This document shows, piece by piece, positions 8,584 to 16,625 of a stretch of 64,000 nucleotides of DNA; the stretch's first letter is position 1, and each line of letters begins with the position of its first letter. Below the pieces are notes generated by a model. That model saw only the letters and a program-made list of their open reading frames with translations, was not told where the DNA came from and made no database searches. Where the stretch lies: assembly GCA_044356305.1 (NCBI GenBank), contig JBIKWM010000004.1:75624-139623 (forward strand). Direction: 5' to 3'. The position numbers were made by a program, and so were the translations under genes. Source of the DNA: JBIKWM01 sp044356305 (GTDB lineage Bacteria; Bacteroidota; Bacteroidia; UBA10329).

Positions 8584-9156
8584 CTATATTGCGAAGTCAC
8601 AGACTTCGCGTGTCATGTTCCGCACGAGTGATCCTACGGAACACTCGTGCGAGCGGGGGGCTACTATCTGCATTCCATCCCCCTTTATGTCAAGGCCTTC
8701 ATGGAGATATCTCACATCAGGTGTGTTCAAAGGACTGATAACTTGATTAAATCCGTGAAAAATGTCCCCAGTTACTGGGAGCATCTGTTTAAAAGAACTC
8801 TTCTTGACAGTGAAATACGAGGCTGCCCCATAATTGTACCTCACTTTGATGTCGTATAAGGTAGTTGTCACAAACTCAGCTATAGGGAATGTGTACTCTA
8901 CTACAGAAAGCGTGTTTTGGACCAGAATAGGCGAGGAGTATTCATTCTCATTTTGATAACTCGCCTTGTATGAAACTTCGAATATGTCTACATACTCGGT
9001 GTTGGATCCATCAATTTCAACTCTAAGACCAATCCCTTGGATCGGAAATACGCGGAATGTTGGGTTTGTTTGACTATAAACCGATTTGTTCAAAGAACTG
9101 ATCAGTATTGATAGGATGATAAAGACACACCTTGTGCCATTTGTAAGCAATTTCAT
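8584..9156 (-). pseudogene. Truncated exported M23 (LytM-type) peptidase
   Basis: A 190-residue frame with a signal peptide (about 1-29), a beta-sandwich-like region, and then the beginning of an M23 metallopeptidase domain: HEGLDIKG, the H-x-G-x-D motif that supplies two zinc ligands, followed by GMQIVAPRS. The next residues (HECSVGSLVRNMTREVCDFAI) are encoded by the double-hairpin element at 8591-8651, and the HxH zinc motif and rest of the domain are absent. The protein cannot be an active peptidase in the usual sense. It overlaps the 379-residue gene by 4 bp (ATGA), so the two were translationally coupled. Base composition is much more AT-rich than outside the block. Confidence 0.8.
8591..8651. 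repeat. Double-hairpin palindromic element
   Basis: Two perfect inverted repeats lie back to back: GCGAAGTC-ACA-GACTTCGC at 8591-8609 (8-bp stem, 3-nt loop) and CGCACGAGTG at 8621-8630 with CACTCGTGCG at 8642-8651 (10-bp stem, 11-nt loop). The arrangement resembles REP/BIME or small MITE-type elements. It starts exactly where the M23 peptidase gene loses its homology, so it probably marks the breakpoint. Confidence 0.85.
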
Positions 9157-10292
9157 GGCAGGATCCGTATTTTAAGAACCTGACGACCATTGTAACATCT
9201 TATTTCATTCTTTACAACAATAGATGATTGTATAATAAAGAACTCACAACCGGGCGGGAGATCTTTGCTTTGAGTCCATGATTTGCCCGTGCTAAGGTTC
9301 AGTCCTATAATATTGATAGTACCCGGATGCTCTCCGTTCATGGATGATATTACAATTTCGTTCAACTCTTGGATGAAATGAGCATAACGGTAACCGCCAT
9401 CACTATAAATTTTATTTGCCTCAGGGCACCTTCCATTTGCAAGAGCATCCAATTTATTGTCTTTCAAATTCATCAATTCCCATTGCCCTTTCCTTAAGTC
9501 AATGCGAAACAATTTGTCATCATCCACATGTAACTTGAGCCCAATTTTCGAGTTATCTAATTCGAATAACTGATCATGTAAATTATTATATACATATTGT
9601 TTACCTGAATCAATACCATTAGATCCTGAGATCAAAACATAGTGTCCTCTTGGGGAAGCGTTGAGCCCTTTGTTCAGAAAGGATGGCATGGTAATTTCAT
9701 TTTCTATCTTCCCAGTTGAATTTAATACCATTAATTTCATGCCATTTGACTTTTGATCACTGGCGAAAAAAATGAGCATACCATCTTCAGTAGATGCCGG
9801 TCTGGGTGGAAGAGGGAGCAATGGAGCAATAGATTTATACACATCGAATTTATGTTCGCCTGTTATTGTGAAATAGTTGATAGAGGCTGATCGAGAACTT
9901 GCACTGTGTATTATGACATGTTTGTTGTCCTTTGATAAAATGACTGTTCCTCCTGGCGAGGCTTCAAATTCGCTGCCATTGATGCTAACTATTACCTTGC
10001 TTGTTCCATTATCTATATCATTAACGTAAACGTATTGCCCAATGATATCCCCATTGTCATTCCGGATGGGCCTGCCGTTCGTAGTTGTATCTGTTTCGTA
10101 TTCGATACTGATCCGATCAATAATTTGATTGCCATTATTGGTTGAATCATTAGGGCTCGTTGGCGGTGCAAAACTATCCTTTATATCATTCTTCAGCGAC
10201 TCCTCGGACGTAGATTCCCGACTATCACTCTGTGCCATAGCAATGGATGTTAATCCTACCGTGGCATATAATATTGTCAATGTTCTTCTCAT
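9153..10292 (-). CDS. Exported protein of unknown function, AT-rich
   Basis: A 379-residue protein with a signal peptide (1-20, GLTSIAMAQ). A low-complexity Ser/Thr/Asn/Asp linker (residues about 22-55) is followed by repeated beta-strand-like segments with aspartates and asparagines (GDIIGQYVYVNDIDNG, GGTVILSKDNKHVIIHS, GMLIFFASDQKSNGMKL) that suggest a beta-propeller, but no signature family is recognised. The DNA is strikingly AT-rich for this window: 9541-9600 has 14 G or C bases in 60. The stop overlaps the start of the truncated M23 gene, implying an operon of acquired cell-envelope genes. Confidence 0.65.
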   Translation of the reverse strand: MRRTLTILYATVGLTSIAMAQSDSRESTSEESLKNDIKDSFAPPTSPNDSTNNGNQIIDRISIEYETDTTTNGRPIRNDNGDIIGQYVYVNDIDNGTSKVIVSINGSEFEASPGGTVILSKDNKHVIIHSASSRSASINYFTITGEHKFDVYKSIAPLLPLPPRPASTEDGMLIFFASDQKSNGMKLMVLNSTGKIENEITMPSFLNKGLNASPRGHYVLISGSNGIDSGKQYVYNNLHDQLFELDNSKIGLKLHVDDDKLFRIDLRKGQWELMNLKDNKLDALANGRCPEANKIYSDGGYRYAHFIQELNEIVISSMNGEHPGTINIIGLNLSTGKSWTQSKDLPPGCEFFIIQSSIVVKNEIRCYNGRQVLKIRILP

Positions 10293-10305
10293 ACTTTTTC
10301 CATTT

Positions 10306-10660
10306 CTAAAACCTCACCCCCTCCCCATTATACACCACCACACCCTTGTTCGTAGCCACCCACGCATTGTTGTTGCGGTCAAAGGCCAGGTCATAGATCC
10401 AGATGTTTCCGTCCATGGTCTCGGTCAGGTCAAATTCCTCAGCGGCCACCCCACCACTTACGCGGTATAGCAGAGGCTCGTACATGTTCCAATGGCCATC
10501 CACAAATAGCCACATGCGCCCTTCGTTATCGGTCTGAAGGTTGGTCTCTTTGTACCCCGTAGGCAAGGCCTCGGCCACAAGCCGGCCATTGGTTATCCGG
10601 TGCATATAGGTCCAACCATAGCTATAGAAATAGCTGTTGCCAGCACGGTCGGTAGCGGCA
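10306..10660 (-). pseudogene. Beta-propeller (Reg_prop-like) gene remnant
   Basis: From about 10660 leftward the minus strand encodes a recognisable fragment: AGNSYFYSYGWTYMHRI, DNEGRMWLFVDGHW and, near the end, DLAFDRNNNAWVATNKGVVVYNGEG. The repeated pattern x-D-x-x-G-x-x-W-x-A-T-x-x-G-V matches two-component-regulator-type propeller blades. Upstream of 10660 the frame runs into GC-rich hairpin repeats and loses meaning, so the N-terminal part of the gene is missing. The fragment ends 13 bp before the start of the next gene, at 10292. It is unlikely to give a functional product. Confidence 0.6.
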
Positions 10661-10830
10661 CCCCCCTTCGCTCGCGTCTCGCGAGTGAGAATGCCTCTGC
10701 CTTTGGCATCCTCCCCGCCCGCGCCAAGCTGGCGGGAGTGCTGGCGCGCAGGGTCTTCCCTCGTGCCTGTTATTCGGTGGGTGCCTGTCCTGAGCCTTGT
10801 CGAAGGGCCAGCCCACCAGTAGCCATGGTT
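10660..10830. repeat. GC-rich hairpin cluster
   Basis: A run of inverted repeats replaces the upstream part of the propeller gene. CTCGCG-TCT-CGCGAG lies at 10671-10685; it is followed by an ATGCC/GGCAT pair around TCTGCCTTT, a CCGCC/GGCGG pair, and the 22-bp stretch beginning GTCCTGAGCC at 10787-10808. The last resembles a dispersed repeat I recall from many unrelated bacterial genomes. It looks like several REP-like units in succession. Confidence 0.6.
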
Positions 10831-10869
10831 CTCATGTTCATTTCGCATCATTGGGTTGCGTTCGGGCTT

Positions 10870-11004
10870 TCAGTCCTTCACAATATCAAAGATGGGCAAT
10901 TTCCGCCTCGCCAAAACCTTATTGCCAGCATCTTTTTCCACGACCATTCCGCCCTCGGGGTGTGGCAGCAGGCCCAATTCGGCTATCAGTCTTTCGGCAC
11001 CCAT
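10870..11004 (-). pseudogene. Chimeric 44-residue ORF: cupin N-terminus joined to unknown C-terminus
   Basis: Translation from the duplicated cupin start at 11004 gives the first 19 residues of the cupin (through LLPHPEGG) and then continues in frame for 25 residues of unrelated sequence (MVVEKDAGNKVLARR, KLPIFDIVKD) to a stop at 10870. The junction lies exactly at the end of the 97-bp repeat (10949). The second part may be the 3' end of another gene; I do not recognise it. The ORF probably inherits the cupin promoter. Confidence 0.6.
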
Positions 11005-11045
11005 CTCATTTTATCTGCGCAAATGTCCGATCAATAGACACATGT
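10949..11045. repeat. Direct repeat copy 2 (cupin 5' end and upstream DNA)
   Basis: This is the second copy of the 97-bp sequence at 8364-8460, with 96 of 97 bases identical and the same orientation. It ends 38 bp before the LysE-family start at 11083, and probably preserves the original junction between the cupin promoter region and that gene. Confidence 0.95.
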
Positions 11046-11082
11046 CAACGCATGAATGCGTCCGGCCCGATTCCTTTGCAGC

Positions 11083-11709
11083 ATGCTGAGTGCGCTCCTG
11101 GGCTTTGTGCTCGGATTCATCGGGTCGGTGCCGTTGGCTGGGCCCATCGCCTTCATGGTGCTTCGCAAAGGCATGTTGGGCCAGTTCAGGGCCGCAAGGG
11201 CTGTGGCATTGGGCGGCACCCTGGCCGAGGGCATCTATTGCCTGCTGGCAGTGCTGGGCATGGAGCGTCTGCTACTCGCCTACCCGGTACTCGATGTGTT
11301 CACACGCTGGGTGGGTGCATTGGTGCTCATGGGGCTGGGCCTTGTGTTCATCATCACCCGAAAAGAAATAGAGCATGATATGGTAAAGGTGAGTGACAAC
11401 AGCGCTTTCGGAGGCCCGTTCCTGGCCGGTTTTGCGGTATCGGCACTCAACCCCACCCTGCTGCTCACATGGAGCGGGGCCGTGGCAGCTGTGCATGCCG
11501 TGGCTGGCACCATGGCCGGATGGCACCGATGGCTGTTCCCTGTGGCCGTGAGTGCAGGCGTTTACCTATGGTTTGTGCTGATGTTGGCCGCCATGCGACA
11601 TTGGCACGGCCGGTTCGGGGCCCGTACCATGCGCCAGTTCATGAGGCTGTGCGGCTGGCTGCTGCTGGCGGCCGGGGCGGTGCTGCTGGTCAGGCAGTGG
11701 CTGGCGTAG
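11083..11709 (+). CDS. LysE/RhtB-family exporter
   Basis: A 208-residue inner-membrane protein with about six hydrophobic helices. It opens LLGFVLGFIGSVPLAGPIAFMVL, the LysE signature with a proline-rich turn in the first helix; SALNPTLLLTWSG in the middle matches the conserved NP segment. The family exports amino acids or related metabolites; the substrate is unknown. An in-frame ATG at 11056 adds nine residues (MRPARFLCS); 11083 is preferred because the family begins directly with the first helix. It converges on the M61 peptidase gene with a 20-bp overlap. Confidence 0.87.
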   Translation: MLSALLGFVLGFIGSVPLAGPIAFMVLRKGMLGQFRAARAVALGGTLAEGIYCLLAVLGMERLLLAYPVLDVFTRWVGALVLMGLGLVFIITRKEIEHDMVKVSDNSAFGGPFLAGFAVSALNPTLLLTWSGAVAAVHAVAGTMAGWHRWLFPVAVSAGVYLWFVLMLAAMRHWHGRFGARTMRQFMRLCGWLLLAAGAVLLVRQWLA

Positions 11710-13465
11710 CAGACTTACGGGCATAGGCGTGGTCGCGACCACCCCAGGCGCGGTAATTCTCCATCTGCTCGGGTGTGGCCTTGGGCTGGTGGTGCGGCCA
11801 ATAAGTGAGGTAATACCGCTCGGTACCGGGCCTGAGCTGCACCTCGCGTGCCGCAGCGGCACTGCTTACTGTAAGGGTAACGGTCTCTTCCTGAAAATAC
11901 TTGCACCACTCCTTCAGGTTGCCCGCTACGCGTATGCCGTTAATGGCCGAAATCTCATCGTCCACTTTCAGGCAGGCGCGGTCGGCAATACTGCCCGGGG
12001 CCACATCGGTGATCTTGGCAGCGCGGTTGTTGATGTACGACACCTTAAACCCGAACCGGTTCTCGAAATACATCCGGCTGCGGGTCTTGCGCATCTCCAC
12101 ACCCACGTAGGCCAGCAACTCGGTGAGCAGCGGCTCGATATCGGTAGTGCCATGGTAGTAGTCTTTCATCAGCCAGGTCATGTCCTCACCGGCCGCCTCG
12201 GTCAGCAGGCGCAGATAGTCGGCCTCGGTGTAGCCGCGTCCGGTGGCACCGTACTGCTCATACAGATTGCGCAATACGGTGTCCATGCTGCGTGCATTGG
12301 CGGTGGCGCGCCTTATGTACAGGTCGGCCATAAGGGCTATGAGGGCGCCTTCGGTGTAAATGCTCACCTTGCGGTCGGGCACACCTTTCTCATAGCCATC
12401 GAGCCATGTGTCCCAACTGGCCTCGGCCACACTTTGGTTGAAGCGTCCGTAGTTATGGAAGTGCTTCATCATCAGGTCGTGCAGCGTACGGAAGAAATCG
12501 AAATCGGTGAAACAGCCGCCCCTGTAAAGCATCAGGTCGCCATAGTAGGTGGTCACCCCTTCGGCCACATAGCCCAAAGGCGAGTAGTTCTCCTTGCTGT
12601 AATCGTACGGCAGCATCTCCACGGGCCTGATGCTCTTGATATTCCAGGCATGGAAAAGCTCGTGGCTGCTAATCCCCAAAAGTTCGGGGTACATGGCCTC
12701 CTTAAGCAGGTCGTAGCTGGGGCCTAGGGTTATCACCGTGCTGTCCTGATGCTCAACACCGTGGTACGCTTTTTCGGTGCGAACATGTATCAGGAAGTGG
12801 TAGTGGGTAAATGGGAACGAACCGAACAGATTTAACTGCTGCCGGGTGAAACGCTCAAAATCGGCTTCGATGCGTGGCCAGTCGGGCTTGAACTCTCCCC
12901 TGAACCAGATATGGAACTGTGTGCCGCCCACGGTGTAGGTGTGGCATTGCAGCCTCAGCCCCGCTATCCAAGGGCTATCGGCCAACCGGTGATAGCTCTC
13001 GGCCTGCATCACGAGGCCCTGCATGGGCAGTGCACAGGCCACCTGCCAGTTATCAGGTATATCCAGCTGCACGGTGCAGGACAGGTGCTCCATTCCCGGC
13101 ATATAGAGGCAGCAGGTTATGGGGTTCACATACATCTGCTCGGCACTCAGGTAGGTACTGCCCGCGTTCAGTTCGGCAGCGTGGTAGTTCGTTCGCACTG
13201 CCACGGTGCCATGACCCATGGTCTGCACCTCCCACAGGTCCTTGGTCAGTTTGCGATGGGGCAGGATAGTTCCATCGGGGGCAAGGGCCTGCCACTTCTG
13301 AATGTTCTTGGCAAAATTCTGCAGCACGTACCTGCCGGGGCGCCAGGCAGGCAGTTGCAGATGCAGCACAGGCCCTTTGATGCCTGTCACTGTGGTCTCT
13401 ATATCAAGGTAATGCGTGTGTGCCGCGCTATAAGTAAAGCGGTAACTGATGCCCATCCCGTCCAT
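11690..13465 (-). CDS. M61-family aminopeptidase with PDZ domain
   Basis: A 591-residue metallopeptidase. The N-terminal beta domain (1-170) begins ISYRFTYSAAHTHYLDIE; the catalytic domain holds HELFH at 268-272 (zinc histidines and catalytic Glu) and the third ligand in YVAEGVTTYYGD. A PDZ domain occupies about 480-570 (GFKVSYINNRAAKITDVAPGS and DEISAINGIRVA). M61 enzymes are glycyl or acidic-residue aminopeptidases. No signal peptide is seen, so it probably acts in the cytoplasm. A second ATG at 13456 is an equally good start. Confidence 0.92.
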   Translation of the reverse strand: MDGMGISYRFTYSAAHTHYLDIETTVTGIKGPVLHLQLPAWRPGRYVLQNFAKNIQKWQALAPDGTILPHRKLTKDLWEVQTMGHGTVAVRTNYHAAELNAGSTYLSAEQMYVNPITCCLYMPGMEHLSCTVQLDIPDNWQVACALPMQGLVMQAESYHRLADSPWIAGLRLQCHTYTVGGTQFHIWFRGEFKPDWPRIEADFERFTRQQLNLFGSFPFTHYHFLIHVRTEKAYHGVEHQDSTVITLGPSYDLLKEAMYPELLGISSHELFHAWNIKSIRPVEMLPYDYSKENYSPLGYVAEGVTTYYGDLMLYRGGCFTDFDFFRTLHDLMMKHFHNYGRFNQSVAEASWDTWLDGYEKGVPDRKVSIYTEGALIALMADLYIRRATANARSMDTVLRNLYEQYGATGRGYTEADYLRLLTEAAGEDMTWLMKDYYHGTTDIEPLLTELLAYVGVEMRKTRSRMYFENRFGFKVSYINNRAAKITDVAPGSIADRACLKVDDEISAINGIRVAGNLKEWCKYFQEETVTLTVSSAAAAREVQLRPGTERYYLTYWPHHQPKATPEQMENYRAWGGRDHAYARKSATPATA

Positions 13466-13611
13466 GCCGCGAAGGTAGGCCCGTGATGATGGGCCAATGA
13501 GCAGTGTGTCTCTGAACCTTCAGGACGTGAAAGGTCGAAACCGACATGGTCAATCCGCTGTCCCGAACTGATAGGACAGACGAAAGGAAGGCGCTATTTA
13601 CAAATGAAAGA

Positions 13612-14589
13612 TCACCACCCAAGCACCCACGCAAAAATGAGCGGGGCACAGATGGTGGCATCACTCTCCACGATGAACTTAGGGGTGTCGATGTCGAGCT
13701 TGCCCCAGGTTATCTTCTCATTGGGCACGGCACCGCTATACGAACCATAGCTGGTGGTGCTGTCGCTGATCTGGCAGAAGTAGCTCCAGAATGGCACATC
13801 GTGCCACTCGAGGTCCTGATACATCATGGGCACCACGCAGATGGGAAAATCGCCCGCAATGCCGCCCCCTATCTGGAAGAAGCCCACTCCCTTGCCCGCT
13901 GAGTTGTTGCGGTACCAATGACTGAGCCACACCATGTAGTCTATACCGCTCTTCATAGTGGTGCTCACCAGCTCGCCTTTGATGCAGTAGCTGGCGAAGA
14001 TGTTGCCCATGGTGCTATCCTCCCATCCGGGGCACACAATGGGAATGCCCTTCTGGGCAGCGGCCAGCATCCAGCTGTCCTTGGGGTCTATCTGATAGTA
14101 TTGCTCCAGCTCGCCCGAGAGCAGGATGCGATACATGAACTCATGGGGAAAATAGCGTTCGCCTTTGTCCTGGGCGGCCTTCCACGCCTTGAAGATGTGC
14201 TTCTGCAACCTGCGGAAAGCCTCCTCCTCGGGTATGCAGGTATCAGTGACACGGTTGAAACCGTCCTCGAGCAGCGCCCATTCGTCCTGCGGGCTCAGGT
14301 CGCGGTAGTTGGGCACACGTTTGTAATGGTCGTGCGCCACGAGGTTCATCAGGTCCTCCTCGAGGTTGGCCCCGGTGCAGGATATGATATCCACCTTTCC
14401 TTGACGGATCATCTCTGCGAAGGAGCGGCCCAGCTCTGCCGTGCTCATGGCCCCAGCAAGGGTCACCATCATCTTGCCGCCCTCATCAAGGTGTTTCTCG
14501 TAGCCCTTGGCCGCATCGACCAGGGCGGCCGCGTTGAAATGGAGGTAATGGTGCTCAATGAAACGGGAAATGGGGCCGCGCGTCTTCAT
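13612..14589 (-). CDS. Deoxyhypusine-synthase-like protein
   Basis: A 325-residue protein of the deoxyhypusine synthase superfamily, which uses NAD and spermidine-type substrates. The catalytic lysine that forms the enzyme-butylimine intermediate in human DHS lies in a WGK motif; here it is K297 in KITWGKLD. Other family segments are TLAGAMSTAELG, CTGANLEEDL and QIGGGIAGDFPI. Bacteria lack eIF5A, so bacterial members probably make homospermidine or another polyamine rather than hypusine. The start MKTRGPISRF at 14589 is used in place of a 20-residue extension. No other polyamine gene is adjacent. Confidence 0.88.
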   Translation of the reverse strand: MKTRGPISRFIEHHYLHFNAAALVDAAKGYEKHLDEGGKMMVTLAGAMSTAELGRSFAEMIRQGKVDIISCTGANLEEDLMNLVAHDHYKRVPNYRDLSPQDEWALLEDGFNRVTDTCIPEEEAFRRLQKHIFKAWKAAQDKGERYFPHEFMYRILLSGELEQYYQIDPKDSWMLAAAQKGIPIVCPGWEDSTMGNIFASYCIKGELVSTTMKSGIDYMVWLSHWYRNNSAGKGVGFFQIGGGIAGDFPICVVPMMYQDLEWHDVPFWSYFCQISDSTTSYGSYSGAVPNEKITWGKLDIDTPKFIVESDATICAPLIFAWVLGW

Positions 14590-14692
14590 GATGGTCTTTG
14601 GCTCTTCTTTTTTTGAAGGGCCGCAAAGGTAGGCGGGGCGCTGATCCATGGTAGCAGACCGATAAGGTCATCTGGCATTGCGGCTTCACACC

Positions 14693-14700
14693 TTACTTTG
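14693..14700 (+). promoter_or_regulatory. Candidate -7 box of the TPR protein gene
   Basis: TTACTTTG fits the Bacteroidota -7 consensus TAnnTTTG at seven of eight positions and lies 28 bp before the ATG at 14729. A TTG at 14678 may serve as the -33 element. Confidence 0.5.
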
Positions 14701-14728
14701 CACCCGTAACAGCATACATACCTGCATC

Positions 14729-15643
14729 ATGCGGACACTCCTATCACTTGCGGCACTGATGATCTGCTCTGCCACTCTACTGCACGCCCAGACTGCTGCC
14801 AACTACCACGAGATGGGCAATGCCAAGATGCAGATGGGCGATATGCGCGGGGCGCTGGCCACACTGAACAAGGCCATTGAGATGGACCCGAATCTTGCCG
14901 CAGCCTACATAGACCGCGGGTTGGTGCGCGAGTATCTAGGCGACCTCGATGGGGCGCTGACCGATCTGTCAAAGTGCATTGAACTGAACTCCAAGATAGC
15001 CCTGGCCTACCTGAACCGCGGGGCACTGCACGAAAAGAAGAACGACCATGCCGCTGCGCTGGCCGACATAGACCGTGCGCTGGCTCTTGACCCGAACGAT
15101 GCCATGGCATACCTCAACCGTGGGCTGATAAAAACACGCAGCCAAGATGCCGCTGGTGCCCTTGCAGACTACGACAAGGCCATAAATCTGAACCCGAATT
15201 ATGCACGGGCCTACTATCTGCGCGGCCTCAGCAAAGGTTCAGCAAACGATTTCAAGGGTGCGGTGGCCGATTTCTCCAAAGCCATGGAACTCGACCCCTT
15301 GAGCGCAGATGCATATTGCGACCGTGCAGTGGCCAACGAACGCATGGGCGATATGAAAGCAGCGATAAGCGATTTTGATAAGGCCCTGAAAATGGATCCG
15401 GGCCATTCTCGCGCCTACCGCAACCGCGGCATCACCAAAGAGAAAGGAGGCGATTTCAAGGGGGCCATATCCGACTACGACAATGCCGTGGCACTCGACC
15501 CCGAATATTCAACAGCCTTTTTTGACCGTGGGGTGGCCAAGTACCGCAGCGGAGATAAGACAGGGGGCTGCGAAGACATTAAAAAGGCCGAGGGCCTGGG
15601 CAACGAGAAGGCCGGGATCGCGGCACAGCAGGTGTGTAAGTGA
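14729..15643 (+). CDS. Exported TPR-repeat protein
   Basis: A 304-residue protein with a signal peptide (1-20, ATLLHAQ) and about eight 34-residue tetratricopeptide repeats covering nearly the whole mature chain, with the recurring D-x-x-GAL-x-D-x-x-KAI-x-L-x-P-x-x-A-x-A-Y-x-x-RG pattern (for example AAGALADYDKAINLNP). TPR arrays are protein-binding scaffolds; no enzymatic domain is present. The start at 14729 follows a plausible promoter and opens the signal peptide. It converges on the sua5 gene. Confidence 0.88.
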   Translation: MRTLLSLAALMICSATLLHAQTAANYHEMGNAKMQMGDMRGALATLNKAIEMDPNLAAAYIDRGLVREYLGDLDGALTDLSKCIELNSKIALAYLNRGALHEKKNDHAAALADIDRALALDPNDAMAYLNRGLIKTRSQDAAGALADYDKAINLNPNYARAYYLRGLSKGSANDFKGAVADFSKAMELDPLSADAYCDRAVANERMGDMKAAISDFDKALKMDPGHSRAYRNRGITKEKGGDFKGAISDYDNAVALDPEYSTAFFDRGVAKYRSGDKTGGCEDIKKAEGLGNEKAGIAAQQVCK

Positions 15644-15659
15644 TGCACCCTTGAGTGCC

Positions 15660-16616
15660 TCACGTTTTCCCGGCTGCCCTTTTCAACCTGTCGTTCATGG
15701 CTGGCCCTAGCCCGATTTCCGGGAGCGGTACGGCCATGATGCCCGCCAATGGCAGGTCGCCCAGTTCGCGCAGCGCTGCAAACAGGTTGCTTGCAGCCTC
15801 ATTCATGTCTCCATCACGAGACAAGAACCTTGTCTCTTTTGGATGAAGACCAATTGGGACCGCGTTGAGGGTCAGAAGTCCGAACCCTGATTCCGCCCAA
15901 CCTTTCGGTACCGAACCATCGAATATATGAACCGGGATTCGCGGAGCGTAATGGCTGAGCAACTGTCCTGGTGCCTTTGGGTCTGAGCTCTGGTTGATGG
16001 CCAGCCGCACAGGGCCGATCACCGACTCGATGGCCCCGACCTCCAGCCCGCCCAGGCGGTATATCACCGGACCATCGGCCTCAAAGCCGACAATAGTGCT
16101 TTCTATTCCTACGGTGGTCGGCCCACCGTCCAGGATGTAATCGACCCGGTCAGACAGTTGGGTATTGACATGCGCAGCCGTGGTAGGGCTTACGTAGCCG
16201 AACGGATTGGCGCTCGGTGCGGCCAAGGGTCGGCCACAGAGTCTGAGAAGATCGAGGGTAAGCGGATGTGCCGGCACACGCAGACCCAAGGTGTCGAGGC
16301 CAGAGGTGACCACATCGGGCACATGGGCGGCCTTGGGAACAACTAGCGTGAGCGGGCCGGGCCAGAATGCCTCGGCAAGGCGGAGGGCAAGAGGGTCCAT
16401 GCCATTACTCAGTGCTTTAGCAGCCTCCAGATCGGCCACATGGACTATGAGCGGGTCGAAGTGCGGGCGTTGTTTCGCCTCAAATATCCTGAGCACAGCC
16501 GCAGGGTCCAGTGCATCGGCCGCAAGGCCATAGACCGTCTCGGTGGGAATGGCCACCAGTCCGCCCCTGCGGATGATGTCGGCCGCCCGCTGCACATCGG
16601 TGCCTATTTCTGCCAT
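15660..16616 (-). CDS. Threonylcarbamoyl-AMP synthase, Sua5 type
   Basis: A 318-residue enzyme that makes threonylcarbamoyl-AMP from threonine, bicarbonate and ATP for the t6A37 modification of ANN-decoding tRNAs. The YrdC domain fills residues 1-195: GGLVAIPTETVYGLAADA, the KQRPHFDPLIVHV nucleotide loop, FWPGPLTLVV, and SANPFGYVSPTTA. The extra roughly 120 residues, linked by the SDPKAPGQLLSHYAPRIPV segment, are the C-terminal Sua5 domain, so this is the long form rather than TsaC. It lies 10 bp downstream of the dipeptide epimerase gene on the same strand. Confidence 0.94.
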   Translation of the reverse strand: MAEIGTDVQRAADIIRRGGLVAIPTETVYGLAADALDPAAVLRIFEAKQRPHFDPLIVHVADLEAAKALSNGMDPLALRLAEAFWPGPLTLVVPKAAHVPDVVTSGLDTLGLRVPAHPLTLDLLRLCGRPLAAPSANPFGYVSPTTAAHVNTQLSDRVDYILDGGPTTVGIESTIVGFEADGPVIYRLGGLEVGAIESVIGPVRLAINQSSDPKAPGQLLSHYAPRIPVHIFDGSVPKGWAESGFGLLTLNAVPIGLHPKETRFLSRDGDMNEAASNLFAALRELGDLPLAGIMAVPLPEIGLGPAMNDRLKRAAGKT

Positions 16617-16625
16617 GCGGCAAAG

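Noticed and set aside
13428..13664. A 78-residue minus-strand frame between the M61 and DHS-like genes
   Set aside because: It overlaps both neighbours, has no recognisable domain and looks like random translation of intergenic DNA.
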